DNA of 64,000 nt, taken from contig CM058229.1 in assembly GCA_030180135.1 (NCBI GenBank), forward strand, positions 44,977,522 through 45,041,521. Reading direction: 5' to 3'. This DNA is from Orychophragmus violaceus. Taxonomy: Eukaryota > Streptophyta > Magnoliopsida > Brassicales > Brassicaceae. Below are positions 33,742 to 44,201 of the stretch, in pieces. Numbering within the stretch: position 1 is the first letter of the stretch; every line of letters begins with the position of its first letter. The position numbers and the translations under genes are program-made. The notes below the pieces were generated by a model. That model did not search any database. It worked only from the letters and a program-made list of their open reading frames with translations, and had not been told where the DNA came from.

Positions 33742-34402
33742 CTGTGTCGATCGACACATGAGGTGTGTCGGTCGACACAAGGTGGCGAAATCGACAGATT
33801 CGGCGGCTAGGGTTTTTCGCGAAGAAAAACCGAAAGCCTTCTGTGTCGATCGACACAGGTTGTGTATCGGTCGACACAGAACAAATTCGGCCACGTATCG
33901 ATCGACACAGGTTGGTGTCGGTCGACATAGACAGAGCGAATGGTTAATCGGTTCAATTAGATTGGACCGGTTATCATGCTTGGTTAAGTCCGAATTGATC
34001 GGTTTATATTGGATGAATTGGTTCAATTGGATTGAACTGATTATCTCAATTAGCATGAACCGGTGGGTTAAATCAGTTTGATTGGATAATACGGTTCAAT
34101 AGAATTGGACTGGTTATCGCAATCAGTTGAAACTGATTAAAACGGTTTAAATTGGTTAAATTGGTTCAATTGGATTGAACTGATTATCCCAGTTTGATCA
34201 GACAAGTCGGTTCAATTGGATTGGACCGGTTATCAAAACGATCTTCGGTTTAGGTCTATGTCGACCGTCACACATGGGTTGTGTCGATCGACATGACCGG
34301 TTCGATGAACCGGGTTAATTGAATTAACTGGTTATTGAAGTCCGGTTTTGTTCGGTAGTGTCGATCGACAGACATTGTCTGCGTCGATCGACACAGTATT
34401 CG
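33742..34402. repeat. Palindrome pairs in Copia D leader
   Basis: Five further pairs lie between the primer site and gag, at about 33,742-33,780, 33,841-33,880, 33,892-33,932, 34,253-34,292 and 34,357-34,402. Most pairs are a GTCGATCGAC unit followed about 22 bases later by GTCGGTCGAC. Between them (33,940-34,330) are repeated phrases like GGTTCAATTGGATTGAACTG, which are themselves partly palindromic. Confidence 0.85.
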
Positions 34403-35114
34403 AAATTCTGGTTGTTAAACCTTGAATTTGCAGAAACCAAACTAGACTCAAACATTGATCGAAGATTAGCTTCAATATGGTCAACTGTCAAGACTCGTTT
34501 CGTTGTGTGATGTTCTGGCCAAGAGCTTGGTGTCCACAATTACGTGAGTAAGGCAGGTAGTAATGTTGATGGATTTGCAGTGCTTAACATCAACAATTAC
34601 ATGACCCAAGAGATTGATTTGCTAAACTTATGGGTTTAGTTTCCTCAACTAAATATCAAGTGACCTTGATGTCTTGCCCAATCTTGTCACTGTCAAGACT
34701 TGTTTCGTATGTTGGATAGTCTTGGAGTCCTTGGTATCCACTGCTACATGAGTAAGGCAGGTGATCATTGATAGACTTGCAGTGCGACTGTCAATGATCA
34801 CAAGGCAGAAGAGATTGGTTTACTTGACTGGGCTATCAAAAGTTCTGGGCCCAGAGACATCAGAGTAAATGAGACATGGATTGTCTTATCTACAACCAAG
34901 AGTTGTACTGAGTACAATTAGCAATGGTTTGCTTACCTAGATTGCTAAACTCTGGGTGATGGCGAGTCGTCCACTCAGGTTTTAATAATGTATGGGTCTT
35001 GGATCATTATATTCATAGAGGAAACATTGTTTGAATATAATGCGAGTTTTCTTATTTTGATAAGAATTCTCATCATATACATAACTAAATCTCTGTTTTC
35101 TTGGATTTCAGCTT

Positions 35115-36026
35115 ATGTCTATGACTACTTTCTCGTTGCGATCCGTCCTTGAGAAGGACAAGTTAAATGGATCCAACTTCCTGGATTGGTATCTGAATCT
35201 GAGATTCATTCTCAAGCAGGAGAGCAAGGACTATGTCCTTGAAAAGGCTCTTCCAGAAAGGCTTGGGACCAATCGCTCGCATGCAGTGTATAATGCTTGG
35301 GATAAGCATTATACTGATGTGGTAGATGTGCGTGGTCTGATGTTGGCTACCATGAACTCAGACTTGAAGAGTCAGTATGAGAACATGGAGTCGCCAATAG
35401 AGATGATCACCAGCCTGAAACTGAAGTTTCAGATTCTGGCACGAGTGGAGAGATTCCAAATGGTGAAGTCTCTCACTGAGTGCAAACTACCAGAGGATAC
35501 TTCAGTAAGTCATCATGTCATTAAACTGATGGGTTACGTTGATAACCTGGGGAAACTGGAATGTCCTGTCAGCTTAGAGTTGGCTACTGACATCATTCTG
35601 CAGTCACTGCCGTCTAGCTATGACAAGTTCGTTAAGAACTATATCAAGAAAGGCTTGACGAAGACGTTGACTGAGCTGCATGGCATGCTCAAGGCAGCAG
35701 AGCAAAACATCAAAAGGGGCAAAAGATTTGAAAAATCTTGTTTAGACAAGGGTGTTGGCAAGGTCGTCCAGATTTGGAATCAGGATAAGCCTGTGTCATC
35801 TTATAAGCCCAAGTCAAGCCCATCTGGTATTAGTAAATGCTTCTACTGCAATGAGTCAGGGCATTGGAAGAGAGATTGCATAAAATTCTTGGAAGATTCA
35901 CAAGAAATGGAGAAGATGTATGGTACTTCTTCTTCAGGTATTGTGTTATTAATTCAAGTTCTACATAAGTATTGGATACTTGTTATGGTACTGATATTTT
36001 TGAAATATGCAGGACCTAAGCGATAG
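35115..36026 (+). CDS. gag: Copia D gag, open reading frame
   Basis: 303 codons from 35115. The N-terminal capsid region has KLNGSNFLDWYLNLRF and YENMESPIEMI; the central part has LQSLPSSYDKFVKNY; then a lysine-rich stretch; and a zinc knuckle CFYCNESGHWKRDC (C-x2-C-x4-H-x4-C) at about 35,840-35,881. The last 30 or so residues (after SSSGI) are the frame running into decayed protease. It would coat the element RNA and build the particle. A start four codons downstream of the homologous Copia B start is equally possible. It stands open beside a ruined pol. Confidence 0.88.
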   Translation: MSMTTFSLRSVLEKDKLNGSNFLDWYLNLRFILKQESKDYVLEKALPERLGTNRSHAVYNAWDKHYTDVVDVRGLMLATMNSDLKSQYENMESPIEMITSLKLKFQILARVERFQMVKSLTECKLPEDTSVSHHVIKLMGYVDNLGKLECPVSLELATDIILQSLPSSYDKFVKNYIKKGLTKTLTELHGMLKAAEQNIKRGKRFEKSCLDKGVGKVVQIWNQDKPVSSYKPKSSPSGISKCFYCNESGHWKRDCIKFLEDSQEMEKMYGTSSSGIVLLIQVLHKYWILVMVLIFLKYAGPKR

Positions 36027-38260
36027 TAGAACGTTGAAGAAAGGACAAGTGGAACTGCGTGTCTGGTATGAAGCAATGGTTGCTGCATGAGCCGTAGAGA
36101 TTCTCCACTTGTAGGAGCCTTTCCTACTTGGTTTTTGAAATTAAGTAATTTCCACCAAGTACTTGCTATACGCAAAATGTCTTTCATTTTCTTTTGAGAA
36201 TTTGGATGTTTTTCATTTTGATAAAAGACAAGTTTTGTCCTTTTGATCTTAATGAAATATTTAATGGTAGCACCCCGTTTGGAATGGGTTTATATCTCAA
36301 ACCAACAAGAGTTAGAATATAACATAAATACCAAACAGTTTAAGCCTAATGACTTGAACTCGACTTTTCCTTGGCATAGTCGTTTAACCACATAGAGTGA
36401 AGCGAATTCAAAGGTTCCATAGTTTTGGACTCATTCGACTGTTAATCATTTGAGATACGAATTCTGTTCACTAGACCAAAATGACTAAGGCCCTTTTAGC
36501 AGAGCTAAAGGAAATGGGCCAGAAGCTTATTGGGCCTTACACATACTGATGTATGCGGCCCAAACGAGCATTAGTACCAGAGGAAATCTCCTGTACTTCA
36601 TTACCTTATTGATGGCATCAATAAGTATTGCTGTGTTCATTTGATGAGACACGAGCAGGAATCCCTTGAGGAGTTCCAAGATGAAGTGTAGAACCGATTT
36701 GACAGAAGTATTGAGATCCTCGATTGGATCGTGGAGGAAAATACTTAGAGTCAACAATTGGGTGATCATCTAACAGAATGAATCGGATCTTATTGGATAT
36801 GCTCCGATTAATGATGAGTCACAGGAATCTTCCATGAACGATTTAAGAATACGTTCCAAAATGTCTGTATTTGCGCAGAAAAGTGTTTCTATCAGAATCA
36901 GTGAAAAACACCACATTGGATGTGGACTGGGTGATTTCCAAATTTGTTTTTCTGATTAATTGGGATTGCAAGGTTTGTGTGAGACAGTAGTCAACAAACA
37001 AACTTGAACCCACATATGATGAGTTCCACATCGCTGGTTGTCCTAAGGAAACCAAGGCTTAGTACTTTTATTGTCCAGAACTGTGTCTTTTAAGAAAGGT
37101 GATACTTTCAAAAGGAACAGTGGGAGTGAAAGTACACATCAAAGAAATTCGATAAATACAGTAAGCTGTTCAACCTGGTGAGGGAGAGCAGCGGTGAGAT
37201 CTACAAAGTGCTGTAGGATCTGCAACTGTGAAGCCTGAAATTCGCAGATCCGAAAGGATCCGTCACTAACTCGAGAGTGATTTCTCGTAACCAAATGTCG
37301 TGATCTGCTGATCATTGAAAAGTGACATGCGAAATTCAAAGAAGCGATGGTGAGCCCCAACTCCGAAATATGATGGGCATGAATGTAAGCTTCATCGATC
37401 CAATTCTGGATTGAAGCAAACATCTTGGAATTGGAATCAACATTCTGATAATGTAGTCAAAAGTTTTGACTTGATCAGAAAGAAATGAAACCATGCGTTT
37501 ACAAGAAGACTAGTGGGAGCGTAATGGCAATTCTCACACAGTATGTAGATAACATACATGAATCTCATAAACAACGTTCCGATGCTAAAGTCTTGTCAAG
37601 ATTTAGGTCGGAAGTCAAATTTAAACGATAGACATGGGAGTAGCCGCGTGAATTCTTGGAATAAGGATCCATTGGAATGGATCAGAGTAGCTAATTGGAT
37701 CGTGTCAAAATCCTTATATTGATAAGGTATTGGACAGATCTAATACGCTTGATTCCAAGAATGGCTTCATACCAAAGGTCTTATGGCAACAATATTAGTA
37801 AAAAGAAGTGTTTCTGAACACTGTCTGAGCTAATATTAATGAGTGTGAGTTCTAATGCTTCTGCAATAGAATCCGTCATGAATGCCATATTTTGCCCTCG
37901 TCTAGATGCATCTTACGCATAAAGCATGACGAGAAAATACCAAAATATTCCGGTAAGAGTCACTGATCAGTTGCCAGAAATATCCCAAGCGTTTAAAGAA
38001 CTCTAAGGATAGTTTCGTGGTGAACTGAGGAAGTGACGAACCAGTTGAAAGTAGTTAGACGGACAAAGACGAATCCTGGTTCCCACCTGGTTATGTCTCT
38101 TTGTCTGAATAGCGGTACTGACTGTTGGAAAGGCTCCAAGCAGTGGACCGTAGAATAGTGCTTTTATCCGAATGGCGGTGTGGTTTGTTGAAATTGTTTC
38201 AAGCAATGACACCGCAGGCTCTCCCACAACCTAAGCACGAAATTTATTCTGTTGCTGTAG
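36027..38260 (+). pseudogene. pol: Copia D pol remnant
   Basis: In order on the + strand, with many stops and deletions: an integrase piece RLDRGGKYL (about 36,722-36,750) and RMNRILLDM (about 36,776-36,802); a linker YPKETKG-like GCPKETKA (about 37,035); the reverse transcriptase motif QYVDNI (about 37,540-37,557, family YVDDI, so one catalytic Asp is lost); YIDKVLDRSNTLDSKNGFIP (about 37,716-37,775); SMTRKYQ; and an RNase H piece CLNSGTDCWKGSKQWTV (about 38,100-38,150) that looks partly duplicated just downstream. None could make enzyme. Confidence 0.8.
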
Positions 38261-39105
38261 GTTTAAGATATCTAAAGAGATGATCTTGATTCTAGTGGGA
38301 GTTATTTTAGTTATGTTGTAAACTTTACATAGACATGCTTTGGTAGTGTTTCTGTAAGTTAAACTGACATCAGTATTATTTGATTATTGGATAATTAAAT
38401 AATAGTCCCAAAGTATTTTATGATCATCGTATAGGTCATCAATTTGAGGACTTGATCATGAAACCCTATAAGTAAGAGATGACATAAATTATGATGGTCC
38501 CTAGTCGAGGTTATTGAAGTGGGGCACCAATAACTGCGCGAGACTAGTATGTGAGGTGACTGTTGGACTAAGTTTCATGAAGTCAATGATATGATTATCA
38601 CAGTCAGTCACATAGATATATGTTGGTGAACATATGATCGGACATGACCCGCTAATGAGAACTCCACAGGATATGAATTAATCAGTGTCATGGGAGGTTC
38701 TCATTACGACTATAGAGTATAGTCCTTAGACCTGAGTTCATCATGCTTTCTAGCATATGAATTGGTGCGTTTTAACCTTGTCAAACGTCGATCCGTAAAT
38801 GGCGGCTATAAAGGCATTGCTTAGGCGTATCATGAAGTATGTGTAGAAACAGGGATGGAACAAGATGGGATTTGTCCCTCCTGGATAACGGGAGATAAAT
38901 ATCTCAGGGCCCGTCAAAGATTTTATACTGAGAAAATGCATGGCCGTGCTCAAACGAGGTGATTGTCAGTCGTTTGTTTTAATCAGTATAGATCAGGAAT
39001 TCGATGAACATGATGTTGGCTATAATAAGGATGACACAGTCTCTTGCCTTATGCCATATCGAGATATAGAGACGAAGGGATTGTAGGAATAGATGATTCC
39101 AGTAC
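38261..39105 (+). other. Copia D conserved noncoding tail
   Basis: Matches the Copia B tail (3,107-4,129) by eye in many blocks despite different LTRs. No ORF. Confidence 0.6.
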
Positions 39106-39116
39106 AAGTGGGAGAT
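39106..39116 (+). promoter_or_regulatory. Copia D polypurine tract
   Basis: AAGTGGGAGAT immediately before the 3' LTR, the same as in Copia B. Confidence 0.8.
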
Positions 39117-39848
39117 TGTTGGGATTATGTCCTGAAATCACATTGTACTCACTCTAAAGATAGTTGTATTGTCGAGATCGGACAATTCATGTGATACTGG
39201 GTAGTCATAATGTTTTGCTAGAAACCACTTATGACAAATAAGTTGTAACTCATTTCCAGTATCGTGTGAACCTACAGGGTCACACACCTAAGCAAGTTGG
39301 ACATAGTCCATATGGGATTGATCATTGGCATATGATCTGATCGATGTGTATTGGATGCACATCGAATATAAGTTTCTATGAGATGTATCGATCGACACCA
39401 TTAGGTGGGTCGGTCGATACAGGAGGTGTATCGATCGACACCACTAAGTGTGTCGGTCGACACAAAGGCGAAACCGAGACTGATGTTTCGGTTCACTTTA
39501 GGTCGATATATAAACGCGTTTTGTACATTCGACCTAATTGATTTTGAGCGCCGCCCAGACTGTTTTTCTCAGAGAGAAAACAGAGAACCTCTAGAAACTA
39601 AAGTTCCCAGGGAGATCCGAGCACCGGTACTAGCATCCTGGCGGATTCCAGCTTGTGTGCGTGTGGACTGAACAGTAGAGGCGCAACGATTGGGGCGCTG
39701 CAGATCTCGTGTTACCACAAACTTCCGCTGCTAAACTCCAGGTACACACGAGGTGAGATCATGATTCAATTAACTAGACCCTAGATCCTAGGCTATCGGG
39801 AACTCATGAGAATTCTGAATACGGTAGAATTGGCTCGGATTCCCAACA
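39117..39848 (+). repeat. Copia D 3' LTR
   Basis: 732 bases, partner of 32873-33604, followed by the CTATC duplication at 39849-39853. Confidence 0.95.
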
Positions 39849-40520
39849 CTATCACCTTCTCAAAGCGAACAAGAAATTCCTTTGGGATGAGAAGTACGAA
39901 GAAGCATTCACCTAGCTCAAAGCTTATTTAAGCGAACCACCGATACTGGCAAAGCCAGTAGAAGGAGAACCCTTTTACCTCTACATAGTTGTCTGTTTAG
40001 CAGCGGTGAGCAGGGTTCAGTAGAAGGAGAACCCTTTTACCTCTACATAGTTGTCTCTTTAGCAGCGGTGAGCAGGGTCATAGTTCGTGAAGAGAAAAAC
40101 GACCAGAAACCAGTCTATTACATCAGATGACTTTATTCGACGCCGAAACGATGTATCCTGCGATGTAGAAACTCCCGTTATCATTGGTCACATCGGCTCA
40201 AAATCTTCTACCCTACTTCCAATCAAGCTCGATTATCGTTATGACTTCCAACCATTGAGAACAATCCTCCACAGTCCAAGCCAATCAGGCCGATTGGTTA
40301 CATGGGATATCAAGCCAACCTAATACGACATCGAGTTCCGGACTCAGACATTCTTAAAAGCTCAAGTATTGGCTGACTTCAGAATCGAACTCCCTCCTAC
40401 CATCGACCTTGAGCCATCCTCTTCCAAGATATGAAGATCCATGTCGAGGGTGCATCCTCAAGACAAGGATCCGGGGTCGGGGTAAAAGTAGTATCTCCTA
40501 CTGGAGAACGGCTGAACTAT
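39849..40520 (+). pseudogene. pol: Gypsy C RNase H and start of second RNase H
   Basis: Continues the reverse transcriptase frame across the Copia D site: LLKANKKFLWDEKYEEAF, a stop, then YLSEPPILAKPVEGEPFYLY. A 62-base tandem duplication (39,958-40,019 and 40,020-40,080) repeats VEGEPFYLYIVV. The frame then decays through stops to DMKIHVEGASSRQGSGVG (about 40,430-40,485), the beginning of the archaeal-type second RNase H that marks the Tat lineage; its first catalytic Asp (family HVDG) is Glu here. It ends abruptly near 40,520. Confidence 0.8.
39958..40080 (+). repeat. 62-base tandem duplication in gypsy C RNase H
   Basis: Two nearly identical copies starting GTAGAAGGAGAACCC, period 62, which shifts the reading frame. 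Confidence 0.95.
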
Positions 40521-41365
40521 CTCTGGCTTCAAATGTAATATCTCTTTTTCGTTTGACTGCACGAATTTGAGCTGTTATATTCTTATTTGATTGTTGACCG
40601 ATTAGTTCATCGATCTGCGGGGACACGGGAAAAATGTTACATGGGCTATGGATTGGAAGGAATTTAATATGTAGAATATCCATTTTGAGTGAGTAGGATC
40701 TTACCACTCAAGGATTTTGGATGGTTCTAACTTTCAACCTCTTTCACATCCTTGTATGAATTGTTTTAAGAGCCATTTTCTAAATTCTTTCTTTTTATCC
40801 TCAGATTATTCCTAGGAGGATGTTCTTTGTCAGTCGGTAAAGATTGTTTCCGTTTCGCAACATAAATCCGCCGTTCATATCCTTCTTCTGATTGGAGGAT
40901 TCTTAACCCATATTCAGTTTTTACAGAGAAGATCCTCATTATTTTTTACCCCCTCAAGATTATTTTACTCGAGAACGAGTTTGGGAATTTGAGCATCGAA
41001 AGCCTTTTGAGTATTCTCCTTCCATCTCTCAACATGTTGTTCCTTATGATACGAGCTCAACTCCGAGTCGCACAGCCTCCTCTTTCTGCTTCTCTTTCTC
41101 CTTATGACATCAATCCTTAAATAAATATAAGAAATTTGGATTTTCAATTTGCGACCTTGGTTAGAAAATAAAGTCTCAATGGGAATGAATATTACTAACC
41201 GTTTAGTGAAACCAGAATATGTAGACACTGGTAATCTCTTGTTGTAACAGATAACACGGTCTGTGATCTATTTCAAGATATAAAGAATCAATTCAGAATC
41301 TTTTTGTATGACACAAGCAACATGGAGAAGAACCTTATATCGTAACTTTAGCTTCTTATTTTAAA
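40521..41365. other. Unassigned DNA between gypsy C and gypsy E
   Basis: The gypsy coding signal stops near 40,520. On the minus strand two short frames have protein-like composition: 41228-40965 (RRKRSRKRRLCDSELSSYHK) and 40707-40498 (ITAQIRAVKRKRDITFEA). I do not recognise either. This could be a host gene fragment, decayed TE sequence or filler DNA. The gypsy E target duplication (CCCCT, 41366-41370) is at its right end; the same DNA resumes at 53,719. Confidence 0.4.
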
Positions 41366-41370
41366 CCCCT

Positions 41371-41907
41371 TGTTGATTCACAAAATCAAACAATAATCAG
41401 TTTGTTTAAATAAATTAGTAAATTAGGGACTTGGATATGAGATTAAACTAGAATTGGAAAGCAAGAACGGTAAGACCGGAAAATCTAGTCTTTATTGAGA
41501 AATCGAGCCGGAATCGATCAGTGATCGCTAGCTCTAGGGTTTTTCTAAGTACAACTGTATGAATATTTTGACTTGCCCTTTTCCCGCATAGGGGAAGGAT
41601 ATTTATATCAGAAGATCTAGGGTTTTTCCCATAGATTCTCTGTGATATTCTTTACATAATAATTAGGATAATATTTCTTAAAAGATATTTTTTCTTATCT
41701 CTTTCAAGATAAATGTTAACTTAACATTTATCCTCTTTCTTCATGTAGGTCGACGGGCTATTTCCGAGCTCCATCGGTGTTGCCGAGCTACCTCTTCGTT
41801 GGTGCTCCTTGCCACGTTGGGTCTCCATTTATTTTGGACAGAATCTCCTCTTTACCTTCTTTGTTATTGGGCTGGGCCTTAGAGGGGTGCTAAACCCACC
41901 TCTAACA
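41371..41907 (-). repeat. Gypsy E 3' LTR
   Basis: 537 bases; the polypurine tract lies at its inner edge. Confidence 0.92.
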
Positions 41908-41910
41908 GTA

Positions 41911-41924
41911 ATCCCCCCCCACCC
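41911..41924 (-). promoter_or_regulatory. Gypsy E polypurine tract
   Basis: The minus strand reads GGGTGGGGGGGGAT four bases before the 3' LTR. Confidence 0.75.
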
Positions 41925-42293
41925 AGTTCGTCGCACTGTGGGGTACACAGGTCGGTGAATTTGTTTCTCTTGGTCCGGCTTGATGACCTCGTTGGCGCGC
42001 TACTACCCCGGCATTTATTGTCTTTGACCGGAAATCGCTCCATATCTCTGGTCATTTATTGCGCCTCGACCTTCTCCAGTGAATGGTCTCCACGTGGCGG
42101 GAATGTCGTGTCGCCTTAACTCTGCATTGGTAACCGTCGCGTCGCTTCGATAACTGCTGTCCTTTCGTTAAAAATACGACTCCTTCCCTTTTCACTTACG
42201 TCATCTCCATTTTTCTCCTTTTCCTTTACGTTTTGCTTTTTCCGATTTCCTTTCTTCTCCTTCTTCTTTCTTGCTCCTTCTTTTCTTCGAAAA

Positions 42294-43110
42294 ATGGCAG
42301 CGAATCTTTCGCTCTTTTGTTGTTCTTGTTTATGTCGTCCTCCTGACTATCATATAGCTGGTCGTGTTGATGAGCTTATGCTCTTTTTGATAAAGGGTAG
42401 CTCATCGGTATCTGGATTTATGCCGATGGTTTCCTCCATTTATCGCCCTTCCAAACTTAAGGGCGACGCTCAGATCCTTCGTTTAGATCGATTTGATGCG
42501 TCGTTGATCTCAGGAACGTGTTTTGGCCTGCTCCTCCCCGGATCAATTGCCAACCGCGTAAGAATTTTTTGTTTGTTTTTGTTTAACTTCTTTAGCTCGG
42601 CTGTCTTAACTCTCCGGTCTATATTTTTTTTGTAGAGCAACTGACGGTATGTCAGAGCAGGCCTATCCCGGGGTACGCGAGCGGATTGTTTCGGTAATCT
42701 GTCTCGCGGGACTCGATCGGTGGCGAGACGAGAGTTAGTTGGAGCAGAGAGGTCGGCATATCAGAGTCTTTGCTTGCCCCAGCTAAATCCTCTATCCGAC
42801 TTCCGCGTAGCTCCTTCTCTTATTCGTGTGGCCGACAATTAGGGAGGAGCCTTACAAACGACGGGCGATGAAATGGACTTTCAAGAAAGGTCCTCGGCGG
42901 CGAGATGACTGCTATCGAAAGTGGTTCCTGCCTTTATCTTCAGCAGAACGTTGGTGTTAATGGCCTTCCTTTAAAAGTTTCTTTCTCATTGGCACCCTTC
43001 TGGGAGAAGACGATGCAATCGCCTTAGTTAAGAGTAGTTCGGTTTCTGCTGGGAGATGCCGAACTTTGACGGAAATCGTCTTTCAAGAAATTTGTCTTTA
43101 GTTTTTCTTC
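42294..43110 (+). pseudogene. Gypsy E antisense extra ORF
   Basis: Open from ATG 42294 (MAANLSLFCCSC, then ELMLFLIKGSSSVSGFMP, YRPSKLKGDAQILRLDRF), opposite to pol and next to the 3' LTR, as in gypsy A. A likely intron begins GTAAGAAT near 42,559 and ends TTTTTGTAG near 42,635. Coding-like sequence continues with stops, e.g. AMKWTFKKGPRRRDDCYRKW near 42,870-42,930, to about 43,110. T-rich DNA upstream of the ATG could be its promoter. The protein differs from the gypsy A antisense ORF. Function unknown. Confidence 0.55.
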
Positions 43111-43282
43111 TCTCCTATTTTGTATGTAGTCTGAATTGTAATAATATTTTGAGGATAAATAAAATGAAGAGATTTTTTACATCATTCTATTTTGTCTCGT
43201 ATTATTTACTTCGGCTCGAAATTTTTAATCTTATGTGATTATGTCGGCGGAGTACCCCTCGCCGAGTTTCATAGTGTCCGTA

Positions 43283-43705
43283 TGTGATATGACCGAGTAA
43301 TTCCTTCGATTCTTATCACTTGGCCGGGCTATGCCTCGGCGGCCTTGCATCGTTCGATGCGATCGAGTATTTCCTTCGACTCGTATCGTTTTGCCGGGTT
43401 ATTCCTCGTCAAGATTGTTTTGTTCGATGTGATCGAGTAATTCTTTTGATTCGTATAGTTTTGGCTTGGCTATGCCTCGACGAATTTATAATTTTCGATG
43501 TGATCGAGTAACTCCTTCGATTTGTATCGTTTTGGCCGGGCTATGCCTCGACGACATTATAATGTTAGATATGATCGAGTAACTCCTTCAATTCGTATCA
43601 TTTGATCGGGCTATACCTCGACGAAATTATTATGTTCGATTTGATCGAGTAAATCCTTTGATTCGTATCGCTTGGCCGGGCTATACCTCGGCAAGATTGT
43701 AGCCT
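43283..43705. repeat. Six tandem units of about 70-71 bases in gypsy E
   Basis: Units start near 43283, 43358, 43428, 43499, 43570 and 43640. Each holds GATCGAGTAA, CCTTCGATTCGTATCG and GCCGGGCTATGCCTCG. They lie between integrase and the antisense ORF. Tat/Ogre elements commonly carry short tandem repeats in this position. Confidence 0.9.
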
Positions 43706-44201
43706 TCTTGTGAGCAATGTTTTCAGAGTTAATTACGATTGCTGCGAAAGAAGGGGGGTTACCGAAGTGTGCTTCGGTACCCTTTTTTACGATATGAATG
43801 GTCATAAACACCGACGTCGTATTGCGGATATCGCCAAGTTCAAAATCGGTTGTGCGAGTCAGGTCGGCTTATTTTTCGCGACTTGAACTTAGGCGAGAGG
43901 GGGCGGTCCCCGCTTAAGATTTCATCGGTGCCGACTTTGAGTCGTGATTTTTGCTCGTGTGATGATGGTGTGGATTATTTCACCACGGCATTCGTGGAGC
44001 GCGTTTGAATTTGCTTGTGTGGCTAAGATGCCGATGTATCTTTTGCAAGATGTGGTAATAATTTTTTTTGAAAGTATAGCTGAATCCTGAAAGGACTGCC
44101 TATGTACCCCGTGAACAGGGGATCAAGCCATTCGTAGTTCGGTGACATGAGTTATGGCTCGATGAGCTCTTTTTTGTGACCGGTAGATTTAGTACACAAA
44201 T
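43706..44201. other. Gypsy E spacer downstream of integrase
   Basis: No gene recognised. A short inverted repeat is visible near 43,745-43,790 (GGTTACCGAAG...CTTCGGTACC). Confidence 0.5.

Larger units (their letters stand above)
32873..39848 (+). mobile_element. Copia D: Ty1/Copia element, intact gag, decayed pol
   Basis: 732-base LTRs at 32873-33604 and 39117-39848 (TGTTGGGATT...TCCCAACA) with target duplication CTATC at 32868-32872 and 39849-39853. By eye the LTRs differ at about seven positions (near 1%). A primer-binding site follows the left LTR and a purine tract precedes the right one, so it is on the + strand. The order is LTR, 1.5 kb leader with palindrome pairs, gag (open for 303 codons), pol pieces, noncoding tail, LTR. 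It belongs to the same family as Copia B by gag and tail, but with a different LTR. With no usable pol it needed help to move. Confidence 0.93.
29100..40520 (+). mobile_element. Gypsy C: Tat-lineage gypsy remnant without recognisable LTRs
   Basis: The order on the + strand is gag (29,106-31,520), protease and reverse transcriptase (31,760-32,868), RNase H and the start of a second, Tat-type RNase H (39,849-40,520). Copia D is inserted in the reverse transcriptase/RNase H junction at 32,873-39,848. A 770-base foreign block sits inside gag. Neither LTR nor integrase is present, so both ends are lost. Deletions also fuse the protease directly to reverse transcriptase. Confidence 0.85.

Noticed and set aside
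43283..43705. Regular repeats that might suggest a CRISPR array
   Set aside because: Units are contiguous 70-base tandem repeats without unique spacers, in a plant gypsy element.
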